NCBI RefSeq assembly: GCF_031127835.1
Contig: NZ_JARXHX010000018.1
Location: 27,538 to 91,537, forward strand
Length of the DNA stretch: 64,000 nt
From: Pelagicoccus sp. SDUM812002
GTDB lineage: Bacteria; Verrucomicrobiota; Verrucomicrobiia; Opitutales; Opitutaceae
Reading direction: 5' to 3'
Shown here: in pieces, positions 49,413-57,620 of the stretch
Layout of the letters: each line of letters begins with the position of its first letter
How positions within the stretch are numbered: the first letter of the stretch is position 1
Position numbers and translations under genes: made by a program
Notes under the pieces: model-generated
Told to the model about the DNA's origin: nothing
Database searches by the model: none
What the model saw: only the letters and a program-made list of their open reading frames with translations

Positions 49413-50338
49413 TCGAATATAGCTTCTGGCAGATAACCAGTGATCGTGGTCGTCGGCACGTTCACTAGCTGACTGACTTTCAGATCGAGTACCACTGAGC
49501 AAGTCACGTAGGCTTGCTCGCGGCTTAGGCCCAGACGGTCCATCAGGTATGCCATTGCTCGGCGAACCACTCTCTTACATGCCTCTCTGGGATTTTCGTC
49601 TGATTCGACGAATGCGTGGAATGGCTTCTTTGCGTAGCGGGGCGAGACCAGTTGACCAGGTGTCGTTATATACGGTCCAGCGAGCGGTTTATCTTTGATC
49701 AGACTTACTTTGAAGGTAGCCGTCATGGGTGCCTCCATCCCATTGATACAAACTTCGCCGTCGCCTTGGGCAGCATGACAATCTCCAGCGCAGAGCCCCG
49801 CTCCATCGACGAACACTGGCAAGTAGAGCGTGGAACCAGCCACGAGGTGCTTCACGTCCATGTTGCCGCCGAATGGACCGGGAGGACGCGTGGCGAACTC
49901 TCCGGACTCCTCGCGCTGCACGCCTATGATCCCGCAAAACGGATTGAGATCGAGCGTTAGCCCAGGCATCGAATGAGTCTGATCACCTTCGAGCTTCCAA
50001 ATGTGCAGGTAAGGCTCGTCAAATTCGTAATCGAGTAAGCCAAGCCCTGGCACGATACTGGTCCAGGCCCAGCCTTCGTGCTCGTACTCGAGTATCTCGA
50101 TCTTTAGTTGGTCTCCCGGTTTCGCTCCTTCAATTCCTATGGGACCGGTAAGAGCGTGAATCTTTAAGCGATCGATGGCCTTGTACTCCTCCACTGTCAT
50201 ATCCGGATGAACTTGAGCGTCGCTGGCGTCGTTCATGGCGATCTCTATCGTATCCCCAGATTCGATACGGAGACGCTCGAGGTAGTCCCGACTCCACCGG
50301 TTGTAAGTTAAGGAGCGATCGATGAAGTGATTTGCCAT
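49409..50338 (-). CDS. Acetamidase/formamidase family hydrolase
   Basis: 309 residues from ATG 50338; a longer frame to 50422 would add 28 residues and overlap the TPR gene. The FmdA/AmdA fold is seen in LTGPIGIEGAKPGDQLKIEIL, PGLTLDLNPFCGIIGV, the GNMDVKHLVAGSTLYLPV segment and GLCAGDCHAAQGDGEVC. The enzymes hydrolyse formamide or acetamide to the acid and ammonia. A C-terminal region with RMLGLSREQAYVTCSV-like sequence agrees. Convergent with the amidase gene and 13 bases after the TPR gene on the minus strand. Confidence 0.92.
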   Translation of the reverse strand: MANHFIDRSLTYNRWSRDYLERLRIESGDTIEIAMNDASDAQVHPDMTVEEYKAIDRLKIHALTGPIGIEGAKPGDQLKIEILEYEHEGWAWTSIVPGLGLLDYEFDEPYLHIWKLEGDQTHSMPGLTLDLNPFCGIIGVQREESGEFATRPPGPFGGNMDVKHLVAGSTLYLPVFVDGAGLCAGDCHAAQGDGEVCINGMEAPMTATFKVSLIKDKPLAGPYITTPGQLVSPRYAKKPFHAFVESDENPREACKRVVRRAMAYLMDRLGLSREQAYVTCSVVLDLKVSQLVNVPTTTITGYLPEAIFD

Positions 50339-50351
50339 AGATAAATACGTC

Positions 50352-51731
50352 TTAACGCGGCTTGCTAGCAGCCTCGAGTCGAGAGATGTAATCCTCCAGA
50401 TAGGCTTTGGGCTCAAGTGCATTCGCGCGACGGAGATTGGTGATGGCGGACGAATAGTCCTTCAGGGCGACCTCTAGACGAGCCAGCGAAATCAGCGCTT
50501 TCGCCTCGAAGCCCTTCACCTTGGAAGCCCGCTCGTACTGAATCATAGCGTTCTCCGTATCGTCTTTGCTCTTGTAGAGATCGCCCAGCAATAGCAGGGC
50601 TTTCCCGTTCAAAGGATCCTTCGAAACGATCTCCTCTAGAATTTTGGACGCTGCCGCGCTATCCCCTTGGGCGAGCGCTCCGCTCGCTTTCAGATTAAGC
50701 AATGCGAGCTCGTCTTTGGGCGAAAGCTTGGAGCTGTAGCCAGACTCTATTCTGGAAACTAGGTCGAGGGACTGCTGGATGGAACCTCGCTGAGCTAAGC
50801 CTTCCGCAGCAGTGAGCAGCTTTTGAGCAGGCAAGTCACCCGACTTGATCGCATCCGTGTAACGCTCCACTGCTAGATCAGCAAGGCCTTCGTTAAGGAA
50901 GATATCTCCCAAGAGCGCCAGACTGGCCGGTGAAGCCGCGCCCATGCGGGAGACCAACTCGAGGTTTGCGAGAGCTTTCTCGAAGTCGCGAGCCCCCATA
51001 TAGGCGTTGGCTTGCATCATCCAGAAGTTAGCTTCGGAGGGGCGTTTCGCTATCAAGTCCGAAAGCATACCGATGGCCTCCTCGTTCATCTGCAGATCGA
51101 GCAAGGAGTTCAGCTTGCCCAATAGCCAGTCGGAACTGTCGGGTTGGAAAAGTAGTGCTTGCCGGTAGGCGTCAAGGCTGAGGGATGTATCACCTGTATT
51201 CAAAAAGCAGTAGCCCAACAGGCCGAACAGGGTCCCGTTTCCGCCACCAATTTCGATCGCTTCGATTAGCATCGGCTTGGCTTCATCGTACTTGGCCTGC
51301 TGCACAAGTGCGAATCCAATATTCTGATACGCTCGGAAAAAATTCGGAAACTTCTTGATAGCCCCGCGATAGGTCTCAATCGCCTTGTCCGTTTCACCTT
51401 GCTGCAGATAGAGGCTGCCGATGGTGTAATCGAGCGCGGCTGAAGAATCTGCGGTAAGGCCTGCCTCTAGGATACGAATTGCCTCAGATGGATCGGAGTT
51501 CATGAACTCTGCGACCTGCTGTAGCTGTTCCGATTCCTCGGACGTAATCTTTGGGTTGATCTCTAGATCGAAGCCGTAGGAACCGAGGAAACGTTTCTTG
51601 AACTCAGGGTTGCTCCAGGAGTTTTCTGTGAGCGGATAGACTCCATCAGAAGCGGCTTGCGTGAAAGGGTGCGATAAGGAAACCAGCGCAATTGCAGCGG
51701 CGACTCGGTTGCTTAATTTTGTTTTTCTCAT
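50352..51731 (-). CDS. Secreted TPR-repeat protein at the end of the TonB operon
   Basis: 459 residues. Signal peptide (residues 1-26, LVSLSHPFTQA), then at least eight tetratricopeptide repeats from about residue 75 to the end (for example YTIGSLYLQQGETDKAIETY and YQNIGFALVQQAKYDEAKPML). Such a TPR protein is a regular companion of ExbB/ExbD/TonB operons that start with a DUF3450 gene; it probably scaffolds the complex in the periplasm. It starts 11 bases after tonB. Confidence 0.87.
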   Translation of the reverse strand: MRKTKLSNRVAAAIALVSLSHPFTQAASDGVYPLTENSWSNPEFKKRFLGSYGFDLEINPKITSEESEQLQQVAEFMNSDPSEAIRILEAGLTADSSAALDYTIGSLYLQQGETDKAIETYRGAIKKFPNFFRAYQNIGFALVQQAKYDEAKPMLIEAIEIGGGNGTLFGLLGYCFLNTGDTSLSLDAYRQALLFQPDSSDWLLGKLNSLLDLQMNEEAIGMLSDLIAKRPSEANFWMMQANAYMGARDFEKALANLELVSRMGAASPASLALLGDIFLNEGLADLAVERYTDAIKSGDLPAQKLLTAAEGLAQRGSIQQSLDLVSRIESGYSSKLSPKDELALLNLKASGALAQGDSAAASKILEEIVSKDPLNGKALLLLGDLYKSKDDTENAMIQYERASKVKGFEAKALISLARLEVALKDYSSAITNLRRANALEPKAYLEDYISRLEAASKPR

Positions 51732-51742
51732 AGGTTCGCGGC

Positions 51743-52429
51743 TTAAAATTTAAAACCAATCGGGAAAATGTAGCGGGCTCTCACAGGCTCTCCATTCTTG
51801 GTGGGGGCAGTCCACGTCCATTGCTCAGCAGCCTCGATAGCAGAGGCTTCCAAGGCTGACGCGCTGGATTCTACGACGCTGAGCACCGTTGTCCGGCCTT
51901 GCTCGTCAATCATCACTTCGAGTCGAACCCAACCGGAGCGACGCTCCTTCTTGAACTCGATAGGCGGCACCATTTTTACTTGTCGACGCGGGTTCGGCCT
52001 TTTGTCGAGGTCCTTGACGTCGAAAAGTTGCAAATCAGCCAAGGCGTCGGGCTGCGCATCCATTCCTCCGAAACCGAGTCCGGCAGCTTGGGCGTCTCCG
52101 ATTCCTGGATTCATGGCCATTTCGAGTTGGGCCAAGTCAAGAGGCGGTGGCGGCTCCTTGAGTTCGGGCGGTGGATTCTCCTCAGGCTCCGGCTCGGGAG
52201 GCTCCTCTAGGTCAGGTGGAGCGGGCGGTGGCGGCTGGGCAATGTCGAACTCTCGATATTCGATCACGTCCTTCTTTTGCCCCGTGATGAATTGCGTCAA
52301 AGGAAGCAATGTGTAAATGGCAAACAGGCTGCATCCCGCATAGACAAGTGAACGAAGGATAGCCACTCGGAAACGAGTCGGCTTGTATCCATTTTCAAAC
52401 TTCGAAACCTTTTCTACGCTACCTGACAT
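51743..52429 (-). CDS. tonB: TonB energy-transducing protein
   Basis: 228 residues. A single membrane helix (about residues 25-48) is followed by a Pro/Glu-rich periplasmic linker (residues 75-115) that spans the cell wall, then the C-terminal TonB domain with SGWVRLEVMIDEQGRTT and ALEASAIEAAEQWTWTAPTKNG. It touches the TonB box of outer membrane receptors and transmits proton-gradient energy from the ExbB/ExbD complex. Only 2 bases separate it from exbD. Confidence 0.94.
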   Translation of the reverse strand: MSGSVEKVSKFENGYKPTRFRVAILRSLVYAGCSLFAIYTLLPLTQFITGQKKDVIEYREFDIAQPPPPAPPDLEEPPEPEPEENPPPELKEPPPPLDLAQLEMAMNPGIGDAQAAGLGFGGMDAQPDALADLQLFDVKDLDKRPNPRRQVKMVPPIEFKKERRSGWVRLEVMIDEQGRTTVLSVVESSASALEASAIEAAEQWTWTAPTKNGEPVRARYIFPIGFKF

Positions 52430-52431
52430 TC

Positions 52432-52836
52432 TTAGTTATCAGTGGAAACGTTCACAGACTGGGCTCCAGCTAGCTTCGCCTCGTCGATGACGCGAATCAG
52501 CAGCTCCGTCGTCACGGTTTTGTCCGCTTGTATGATCACCGGCATCTTATCTTTCTGAGAAAGACGCTTCACGGTAGAGCGGACTCCCGTAGGACCGATC
52601 TCACGACCGCCGTAGACAACCTTCCCGTTTGCGGTGATAGCAATAAGGATGCTATTCTTCTCGAGGTCTTGGGCTGAGGAAGCCTGTGGCTTGTTGACCT
52701 CTACGCCAGTTTCTTCGACGAAAACAGTCGTTACGATGAAGAATATCAATAAAATGAATACCATGTCGATGAGAGGCGACATGTTGATCTCGTCTCCTCC
52801 CTCTTGTACGTCGGAAAATCTGCGTTTTATGCTCAT
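52432..52836 (-). CDS. exbD: ExbD/TolR biopolymer transport protein
   Basis: 134 residues. One membrane helix, [24 protein letters not shown], with the essential membrane Asp at D24. A periplasmic domain with [12 protein letters not shown] and [27 protein letters not shown] follows. Works with ExbB in a proton channel for TonB. Spacing to the neighbours is 2 and 6 bases, so it is part of one operon. Confidence 0.95.
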   Translation of the reverse strand: MSIKRRFSDVQEGGDEINMSPLIDMVFILLIFFIVTTVFVEETGVEVNKPQASSAQDLEKNSILIAITANGKVVYGGREIGPTGVRSTVKRLSQKDKMPVIIQADKTVTTELLIRVIDEAKLAGAQSVNVSTDN

Positions 52837-52842
52837 GGGATA

Positions 52843-53451
52843 TTAAGCTTTTATCTTTCCTTTTTCGAAGCGCTTGAGGGTCATAATCTCGACCTGCGTG
52901 CAAAAGGCGCTCATCTGGTCGCGACGGCGCTTCACGATATTTAGCATGATGTATCCAGGAATCGCTAGCACGAGTCCTGTTTGAGTGGTGATCAAGGCTT
53001 CGGAAATGCCTCCTGCCACGAGGTCGACCGTGTTGCCCGCAGCACTATTAGAGAGTCCGTAAAAGGTGTTCAACATACCGGTCACTGTGCCCAGCAGCCC
53101 CGTTAGCGGTGCCGTTCCTACCAAAATGGCGGCGAAACGGATGCGGCTGTTAATGCGCGACAGATGGGAACTTCGGATCTCTTCCATACGGTCGCGCACA
53201 TCCTCCATACTATGGACTTCGTGTTGGGCGTATTGGATGATGTCGCCCAAGCGCCCCGTGGCGTCGTCCGGCTCGTCCACCCAGTGCTTCCACTCGTCGG
53301 GATTGCTGTTGTAGTAGTCGTTGAAACCAAAATACACGATAATCTCAAACAGGGCAAAGTAGATAACCATGCCGAGGATCGCCAGGGGGATCATCAAGGT
53401 GCCGCCCGCGACCCAAATTCGAAGTACCTCGTCTATCAGTTCTTGAAGCAT
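52843..53451 (-). CDS. exbB: MotA/TolQ/ExbB proton channel, small paralogue (ExbB)
   Basis: 202 residues with three membrane helices: PLAILGMVIYFALFEIIVYFG, then ILVGTAPLTGLLGTVTGMLNTF and GISEALITTQTGLVLAIPGYIM. The latter two are the signature pair of the channel, with the conserved Thr residues. This short, DUF3450-associated ExbB sits next to exbD, so it is the likely channel partner, while the large ExbB upstream may be the accessory (TtpC-like) subunit. Confidence 0.93.
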   Translation of the reverse strand: MLQELIDEVLRIWVAGGTLMIPLAILGMVIYFALFEIIVYFGFNDYYNSNPDEWKHWVDEPDDATGRLGDIIQYAQHEVHSMEDVRDRMEEIRSSHLSRINSRIRFAAILVGTAPLTGLLGTVTGMLNTFYGLSNSAAGNTVDLVAGGISEALITTQTGLVLAIPGYIMLNIVKRRRDQMSAFCTQVEIMTLKRFEKGKIKA

Positions 53452-53471
53452 TTATCGTTGCTGATCCCTTG

Positions 53472-54854
53472 TTATTTGGATGTGGCTTTTACGCCATTTA
53501 CGAAGGACATGGCAGAACGCTCCATCGAAGCCATGATCGACTTGGCTCGACGCGATAGAAAGGCGTGGAAAAGCAGGGACGGGATAGCGACCACAAGACC
53601 AAATTCTGTCGTGATCAAGGCTTCCGAAATCCCCCCCGACAAGGACTTCGCGTCACCCGTACCAAAGATGGTGATGAGCTTGAAGGTGTTGATCATACCC
53701 GTGACGGTACCGAGCAGTCCGAGAAGTGGGGCTGTGGCGGCGGTAACCGCGATCACCGAAAGCAAGCGTTCGATCTTCGGCTGCGTGGCTATCATTCGCT
53801 CCAAGAGAATTTCCTCCAGAAGCTCCTTCGGTTCGTCTGCGTTTTCGACACCGACAGCCACTAGCTCGCCACTCGGACCAGGCAAGGCTCGAGCTTCGTG
53901 GAGGGCCTTGGCTTTGTTGCCAGAGCGGTAGAGCTTGATGACCGACGTCATGGAGCCACCCGGCAGGCCTTTGACAGAGGTCAGCTCGAAGAGCTTATAG
54001 ATTGAAATAATAAGTGAGACGAATGCGAAACCAAGTATTGGGAAAACCCATACGCCACCTTTGAGGATGTGTTCGGCAACGCTCTCTTCGGTTGAAGCGA
54101 TGGCAATTGCCTTGCCGAGAGTCGGATCGAGCGGAAGCTCCCCGCTAGAGCTCGAGGCTATGTCTACGATCGAACTCCCTGCTCCACCGACTGGAATGAT
54201 CGCAGCGGCACCCGACTTGCCTGCGAGCGACAAGCCGCTCGCGCCGCTATTCGAAGCGAAATAGGCCGAGGGGCCAAAAAGAACGAATGAGCCCTGCTCT
54301 AATTCACCTTCATCCGTTACGGCAGATCCTGGAAAGACTTGTCCCCCAATGATTGATTCGATGCGGTCAACCCCCATTTCGATCACTTCCAATTGAGCGG
54401 TGATGACCTCGATTCGGTCGAGTTCTGGGTTGTCAACCGCGAGCAAGGTCGCGTCTATTTTCGGCTGGTACATTTCCAGTTCGCTGGCGTCAGCCCGAGA
54501 CTCGATGTTGGAAATGTACTCCGTCATCAAGCTCACAACATAGTCGACTTCGTCCTGGCGTTGCTTGACGTTCAACTCAAGCGAGGACAGGTCGAGCGAG
54601 GTGGCGTCGCTGGCTCGTGATACCTTTTCAAATTCGTTACGCAGTTCGCTTACCTCGGCGTTCAGCGTATTCAGTTCCTTAGCGAGTGGGGCCTTTTTTT
54701 CGGAGATGTCTTGTCGGAGCGTAGAGAGCTCACCCAGCGACTCTTCGAGCGAGGCTTCTACGGAGCGGACAGCAGTGTCCAATTTCGATTGTGCGGTCAG
54801 TGCAACTACAGGAATGAGGAAAACCGCTGCGGCTGTGAATAGTGAGAGTTTCAT
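53472..54854 (-). CDS. Large MotA/TolQ/ExbB protein with periplasmic coiled coil (TtpC-like)
   Basis: 460 residues. Signal peptide to about residue 21, then a long coiled coil (about 25-130: VEASLEESLGELSTLRQDI and similar) and periplasmic linker, and a C-terminal proton-channel domain from about residue 265 with GFAFVSLIISIYKLFELT, LGLLGTVTGMINTFKLIT and GGISEALITTEFGLVVAIPSLLF. This shape is like TtpC, the extra ExbB-type subunit of the TonB2 system in Vibrio and relatives. It precedes the smaller ExbB by 20 bases, so the complex probably contains both. Confidence 0.9.
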   Translation of the reverse strand: MKLSLFTAAAVFLIPVVALTAQSKLDTAVRSVEASLEESLGELSTLRQDISEKKAPLAKELNTLNAEVSELRNEFEKVSRASDATSLDLSSLELNVKQRQDEVDYVVSLMTEYISNIESRADASELEMYQPKIDATLLAVDNPELDRIEVITAQLEVIEMGVDRIESIIGGQVFPGSAVTDEGELEQGSFVLFGPSAYFASNSGASGLSLAGKSGAAAIIPVGGAGSSIVDIASSSSGELPLDPTLGKAIAIASTEESVAEHILKGGVWVFPILGFAFVSLIISIYKLFELTSVKGLPGGSMTSVIKLYRSGNKAKALHEARALPGPSGELVAVGVENADEPKELLEEILLERMIATQPKIERLLSVIAVTAATAPLLGLLGTVTGMINTFKLITIFGTGDAKSLSGGISEALITTEFGLVVAIPSLLFHAFLSRRAKSIMASMERSAMSFVNGVKATSK

Positions 54855-54866
54855 GGTGGTGCAGTC

Positions 54867-55673
54867 CTATCTGATGTTGACCGGCAAACGGACGAACTCG
54901 GCCTCGGTGGTTCCTTGATAGACCGCGAACAAATCTGAAATGGCCGAGGCGCTTTCGGGAGTTTCCTTCCACTCCCAACCCGCTGTCCCCGGATATCCTA
55001 CACCGGCGTACTTACCTGACTTATCCTGAAAGAAAGCTCCGCCTAGGCCAAAGTAGAGGATGTCCACTTCGGCGGGGCCGCTGTCCAGCTCCTGGATTTT
55101 GGATACGACTTGAACACCACCGTTGAACTTGTCCGCTTGGCTCAGCACTACCACAATTGTTTGCAGTCGCTGTGAAAGGGAGAGCCGCGATTCTACGTCC
55201 GCTTTCGGTATCCTGTTAAATGATATGCTAACCTCCTCTTGGAGCGGAGGAGGAAACTTGGCGTGCAAAGCTACGATCATCTGTTCGAGCTTACCGACCT
55301 GGGAACCTAGGAAATCCATGGCTTCGATAAACTCCTCACGCTGTTCGACCAAGGACGAACGCTTCTCGTCCGCCTCTGAAGTAGCGTTTTTGGCGAGCTC
55401 TATGCGCTCCACCAAGCTGGTCTTCTCCTGCTCCAGCAGGTCTAGCATGTCCGCGATGATAACGCTCTCCGCGTTCCAGTCGCTACGCTCTTCCGAAATG
55501 AGCTTCTCGACTGCAACCCATTCCGAGACCGAGCTTCTCGCCTCCTCCAAGCCAGTGTCCGCCCTAGCGTTCAGGCACGCGAGAGTGATCAGACCGATAC
55601 AGGAAAAGGCCCTTAACCTTAGGGTTTTTCTATTTTGCACAGCAGCATTTAGCGAGTTCTGCGCCAAAGCCAT
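54867..55673 (-). CDS. DUF3450 family protein, first gene of the TonB operon
   Basis: 268 residues from ATG 55673 (the frame extends to an ATG at 55718). The ATG at 55673 places a signal peptide-like segment (RAFSCIGLITLACLNARA) within about 35 residues of the start. The body is mostly coiled coil (residues 60-140) and ends with YFGLGGAFFQDKSGKYAGVG and GWEWKE, the DUF3450 signature. Function is unknown; the family is regularly found upstream of ExbB-ExbB-ExbD-TonB-TPR genes and is thought to be a periplasmic part of that system. Only 12 bases separate it from the next gene. Confidence 0.85.
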   Translation of the reverse strand: MALAQNSLNAAVQNRKTLRLRAFSCIGLITLACLNARADTGLEEARSSVSEWVAVEKLISEERSDWNAESVIIADMLDLLEQEKTSLVERIELAKNATSEADEKRSSLVEQREEFIEAMDFLGSQVGKLEQMIVALHAKFPPPLQEEVSISFNRIPKADVESRLSLSQRLQTIVVVLSQADKFNGGVQVVSKIQELDSGPAEVDILYFGLGGAFFQDKSGKYAGVGYPGTAGWEWKETPESASAISDLFAVYQGTTEAEFVRLPVNIR

Positions 55674-55926
55674 TCCACTAATATATGAATGTTCTTCATC
55701 GAACACTTCACTTCCCATAGTGCCCGTTTAAAAGCGCAAGTGATTCAATTCGCCCATCCCTCGCCGCTCCGAGCAACCGCCCAGCCAGTCGAGGCTATCG
55801 CCCATCTCGAGCGGTTGCATCCTTAAGGTCCGCCCGTTTCCTAGGCTAGTTTGTAGTCCCTGTTCCCGGACAAAGCAGCAGCCTGGAAGTTCGAGTAAAC
55901 GCTGACAGTTTCCACCTTTCAAAAAG

Positions 55927-55970
55927 TGGCAGCCCCACAGGGACTCGAACCCCGACTGAAGGAACCAGAA
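55927..55970 (-). repeat. 3' fragment of a tRNA gene, probable attachment-site scar
   Basis: On the minus strand, a T arm with CGGGG-TTCGAGT-CCCTG (one GU pair), a 3' acceptor strand TGGGGCT, a G discriminator and an encoded CCA (55927-55929). The 5' acceptor AGCCCCA, D arm and anticodon arm are absent; the upstream bases are AT-rich. Integrases that use tRNA genes leave exactly such a 3' copy at the far end of the inserted element. Here the chromosome proper (TonB operon) lies on the downstream side, so the insert would lie to the right. Isotype not determined. No integrase is visible nearby. Confidence 0.6.
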
Positions 55971-55980
55971 ACCTTTATTT

Positions 55981-56743
55981 TATCTTTTTAGCAACGACTT
56001 AGGAGTGATTTGCGTGAAAATGTGTGAGATTAGAATACCTATTTGAATTGCTATTTCTAGAGCAAAATGAGCTTCACTGCAATTTTGAGGGATGATCAAG
56101 CAGAGCCTTGAGCGTGGTACGAAACGCTTCAATCCAAAAATTGGAACCGAAGGATCAGTGCCCCAAACAAGTAATTCCAAGCGGACGGATCAGGGCAACA
56201 GCTTGAGAATCTGAAGCGAAGACCACAGATAACAACTCATCAGAAAAGTCATCCGCCCTTAGCTACACTTCAACTACGCGGTAAGACAGCAGGCAGAAAT
56301 CGAGGAAGCCGACGAAGCGAACAATCGAGCCAGGGAAGCGTTTCGGACGACTAGGTCCAGTTTGTGGTCGAACAAAGCGATAACTCATGCCGAGCCTCAA
56401 GGAGGACACGAACTTCGCCCACTTTTTTGAAGTAGAACCACCTGCCGATTAGAACCGCATCCCACCTAAGCCAGGACTTCAACGACTAGAGCTCCATTTT
56501 TCGAATACACCCAAACTTACAGATTTCGTCCCAATCGTCTCCAAATCCAGCCGGCAAGAACGTCTCCCTTCCGAAAGCAAATGACACACTCTTACACCGC
56601 GGAGACGCTTACGAATCTGGAGAAAAGAATCCCAACCTCGAGAAACTCAACGAGTGGCTCTCCTGGCAGCGGTACTGCCACAAGCACGAAACAGCTAGGC
56701 TAAGAGCAATCCCTTTGTCCGTCCCAAATCTGAAAGACTACTG
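55981..56743. other. 763-base gap with decayed coding-like sequence
   Basis: No intact gene. A short plus-strand open frame (about 56520-56780) reads SNPAGKNVSLPKANDTLLHR and continues without a start codon, and another short stretch near 56280-56440 reads EEADEANNRAREAFRTTRSS before a stop. Both look like pieces of broken genes of unknown type. Composition changes from the neighbouring operon. This would be the left end of the inserted DNA. Confidence 0.4.
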
Positions 56744-57529
56744 CTATTTTTCCGCTGAAACCGCCTCGTCGCGGGTCTGACAATCGCATACCGTCTTCTC
56801 AAGTCTCGATTCTCTTTTCATGACCTGTAGTTCGATCCGTTTGCATTCGCTGCGATCCAACATCAAATAGCTTGGGCCTAAATCTGGTTCTTGTTGGCTA
56901 ATGTCGCCACCGGAATTTGTCCTATCGGTTCTCACCACGATCCGATCACCCAATGCCTTGACCAGGTTGCCTTCAAGGACCGAACCTTCCTTCCCCCAAT
57001 GCACACGGACCTGCGTTGCGTTGTTCGACTCCAAAATCTTCCGAGCCTCCTTGCTTCCTCCCTCAGCCGCAAGTTTCGATACCGAAACAAAAGCGAGAAG
57101 GCACACTGAAGCGACACCAAGTACAAATAACCCATGCCCATCATTGTCCTGAAAATGTCTTTCAGATTTCTCCAAATTATTCTGCCAATACGGATCACGT
57201 TGCCGCTTCGGCCGACTTATGAACCAACTACCGAGCCTGTACAAGACCCAATCAAAAGGAAGAGCGATGATCGGCACAAACGCGTCCATAATGACCCAAA
57301 CAGCAACCAATGCTAGGAGCACAACAGAAAAGATCAAAACTTGCTGCCACGCAGCATACATCACTGCGTAGGGAGTGAATTGATAAAAGCCGATATCCAA
57401 TCCCAAGGTCTCTGCAAAACTATGCCAGTAAACCATCCCCCAGAAATATGTAATAGCTGCGACGATAGTCACAAACAGTGAGCTAAGCAGGATCTTACTC
57501 ATCCGATTTTCGTTTTTGTTTTCTTCCAT
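56744..57529 (-). CDS. Hypothetical membrane protein
   Basis: 261 residues from ATG 57529 (an in-frame ATG at 57556 is also possible). I recognise no family. At least three membrane segments are visible: LLSSLFVTIVAAITYFWGM, LIFSVVLLALVAVWVIMDAFVPII and LFVLGVASVCLLAFVSV, then a soluble C-terminal part of about 110 residues with a small beta-rich pattern (RVHWGKEGSVLEGNLVKAL) and two Cys in a C-D-C near the end. It stands alone between the tRNA fragment and the IS256 remnant, so it may be cargo of the island. Confidence 0.65.
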   Translation of the reverse strand: MEENKNENRMSKILLSSLFVTIVAAITYFWGMVYWHSFAETLGLDIGFYQFTPYAVMYAAWQQVLIFSVVLLALVAVWVIMDAFVPIIALPFDWVLYRLGSWFISRPKRQRDPYWQNNLEKSERHFQDNDGHGLFVLGVASVCLLAFVSVSKLAAEGGSKEARKILESNNATQVRVHWGKEGSVLEGNLVKALGDRIVVRTDRTNSGGDISQQEPDLGPSYLMLDRSECKRIELQVMKRESRLEKTVCDCQTRDEAVSAEK

Positions 57530-57620
57530 AATGATAACGTCCGAAAGGTTTCTCAAAATAGATCAGGTGCCTTTCCGCCGATGATCCGGGAGGCAGTTAG
57601 TGTTCAATCAAATAACCCAG

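Noticed and set aside
55728..55922. Minus-strand open frame of 64 codons between the tRNA fragment and the TonB operon
   Set aside because: Short, no recognisable domain, no convincing start region; this stretch is more likely the promoter region of the operon.
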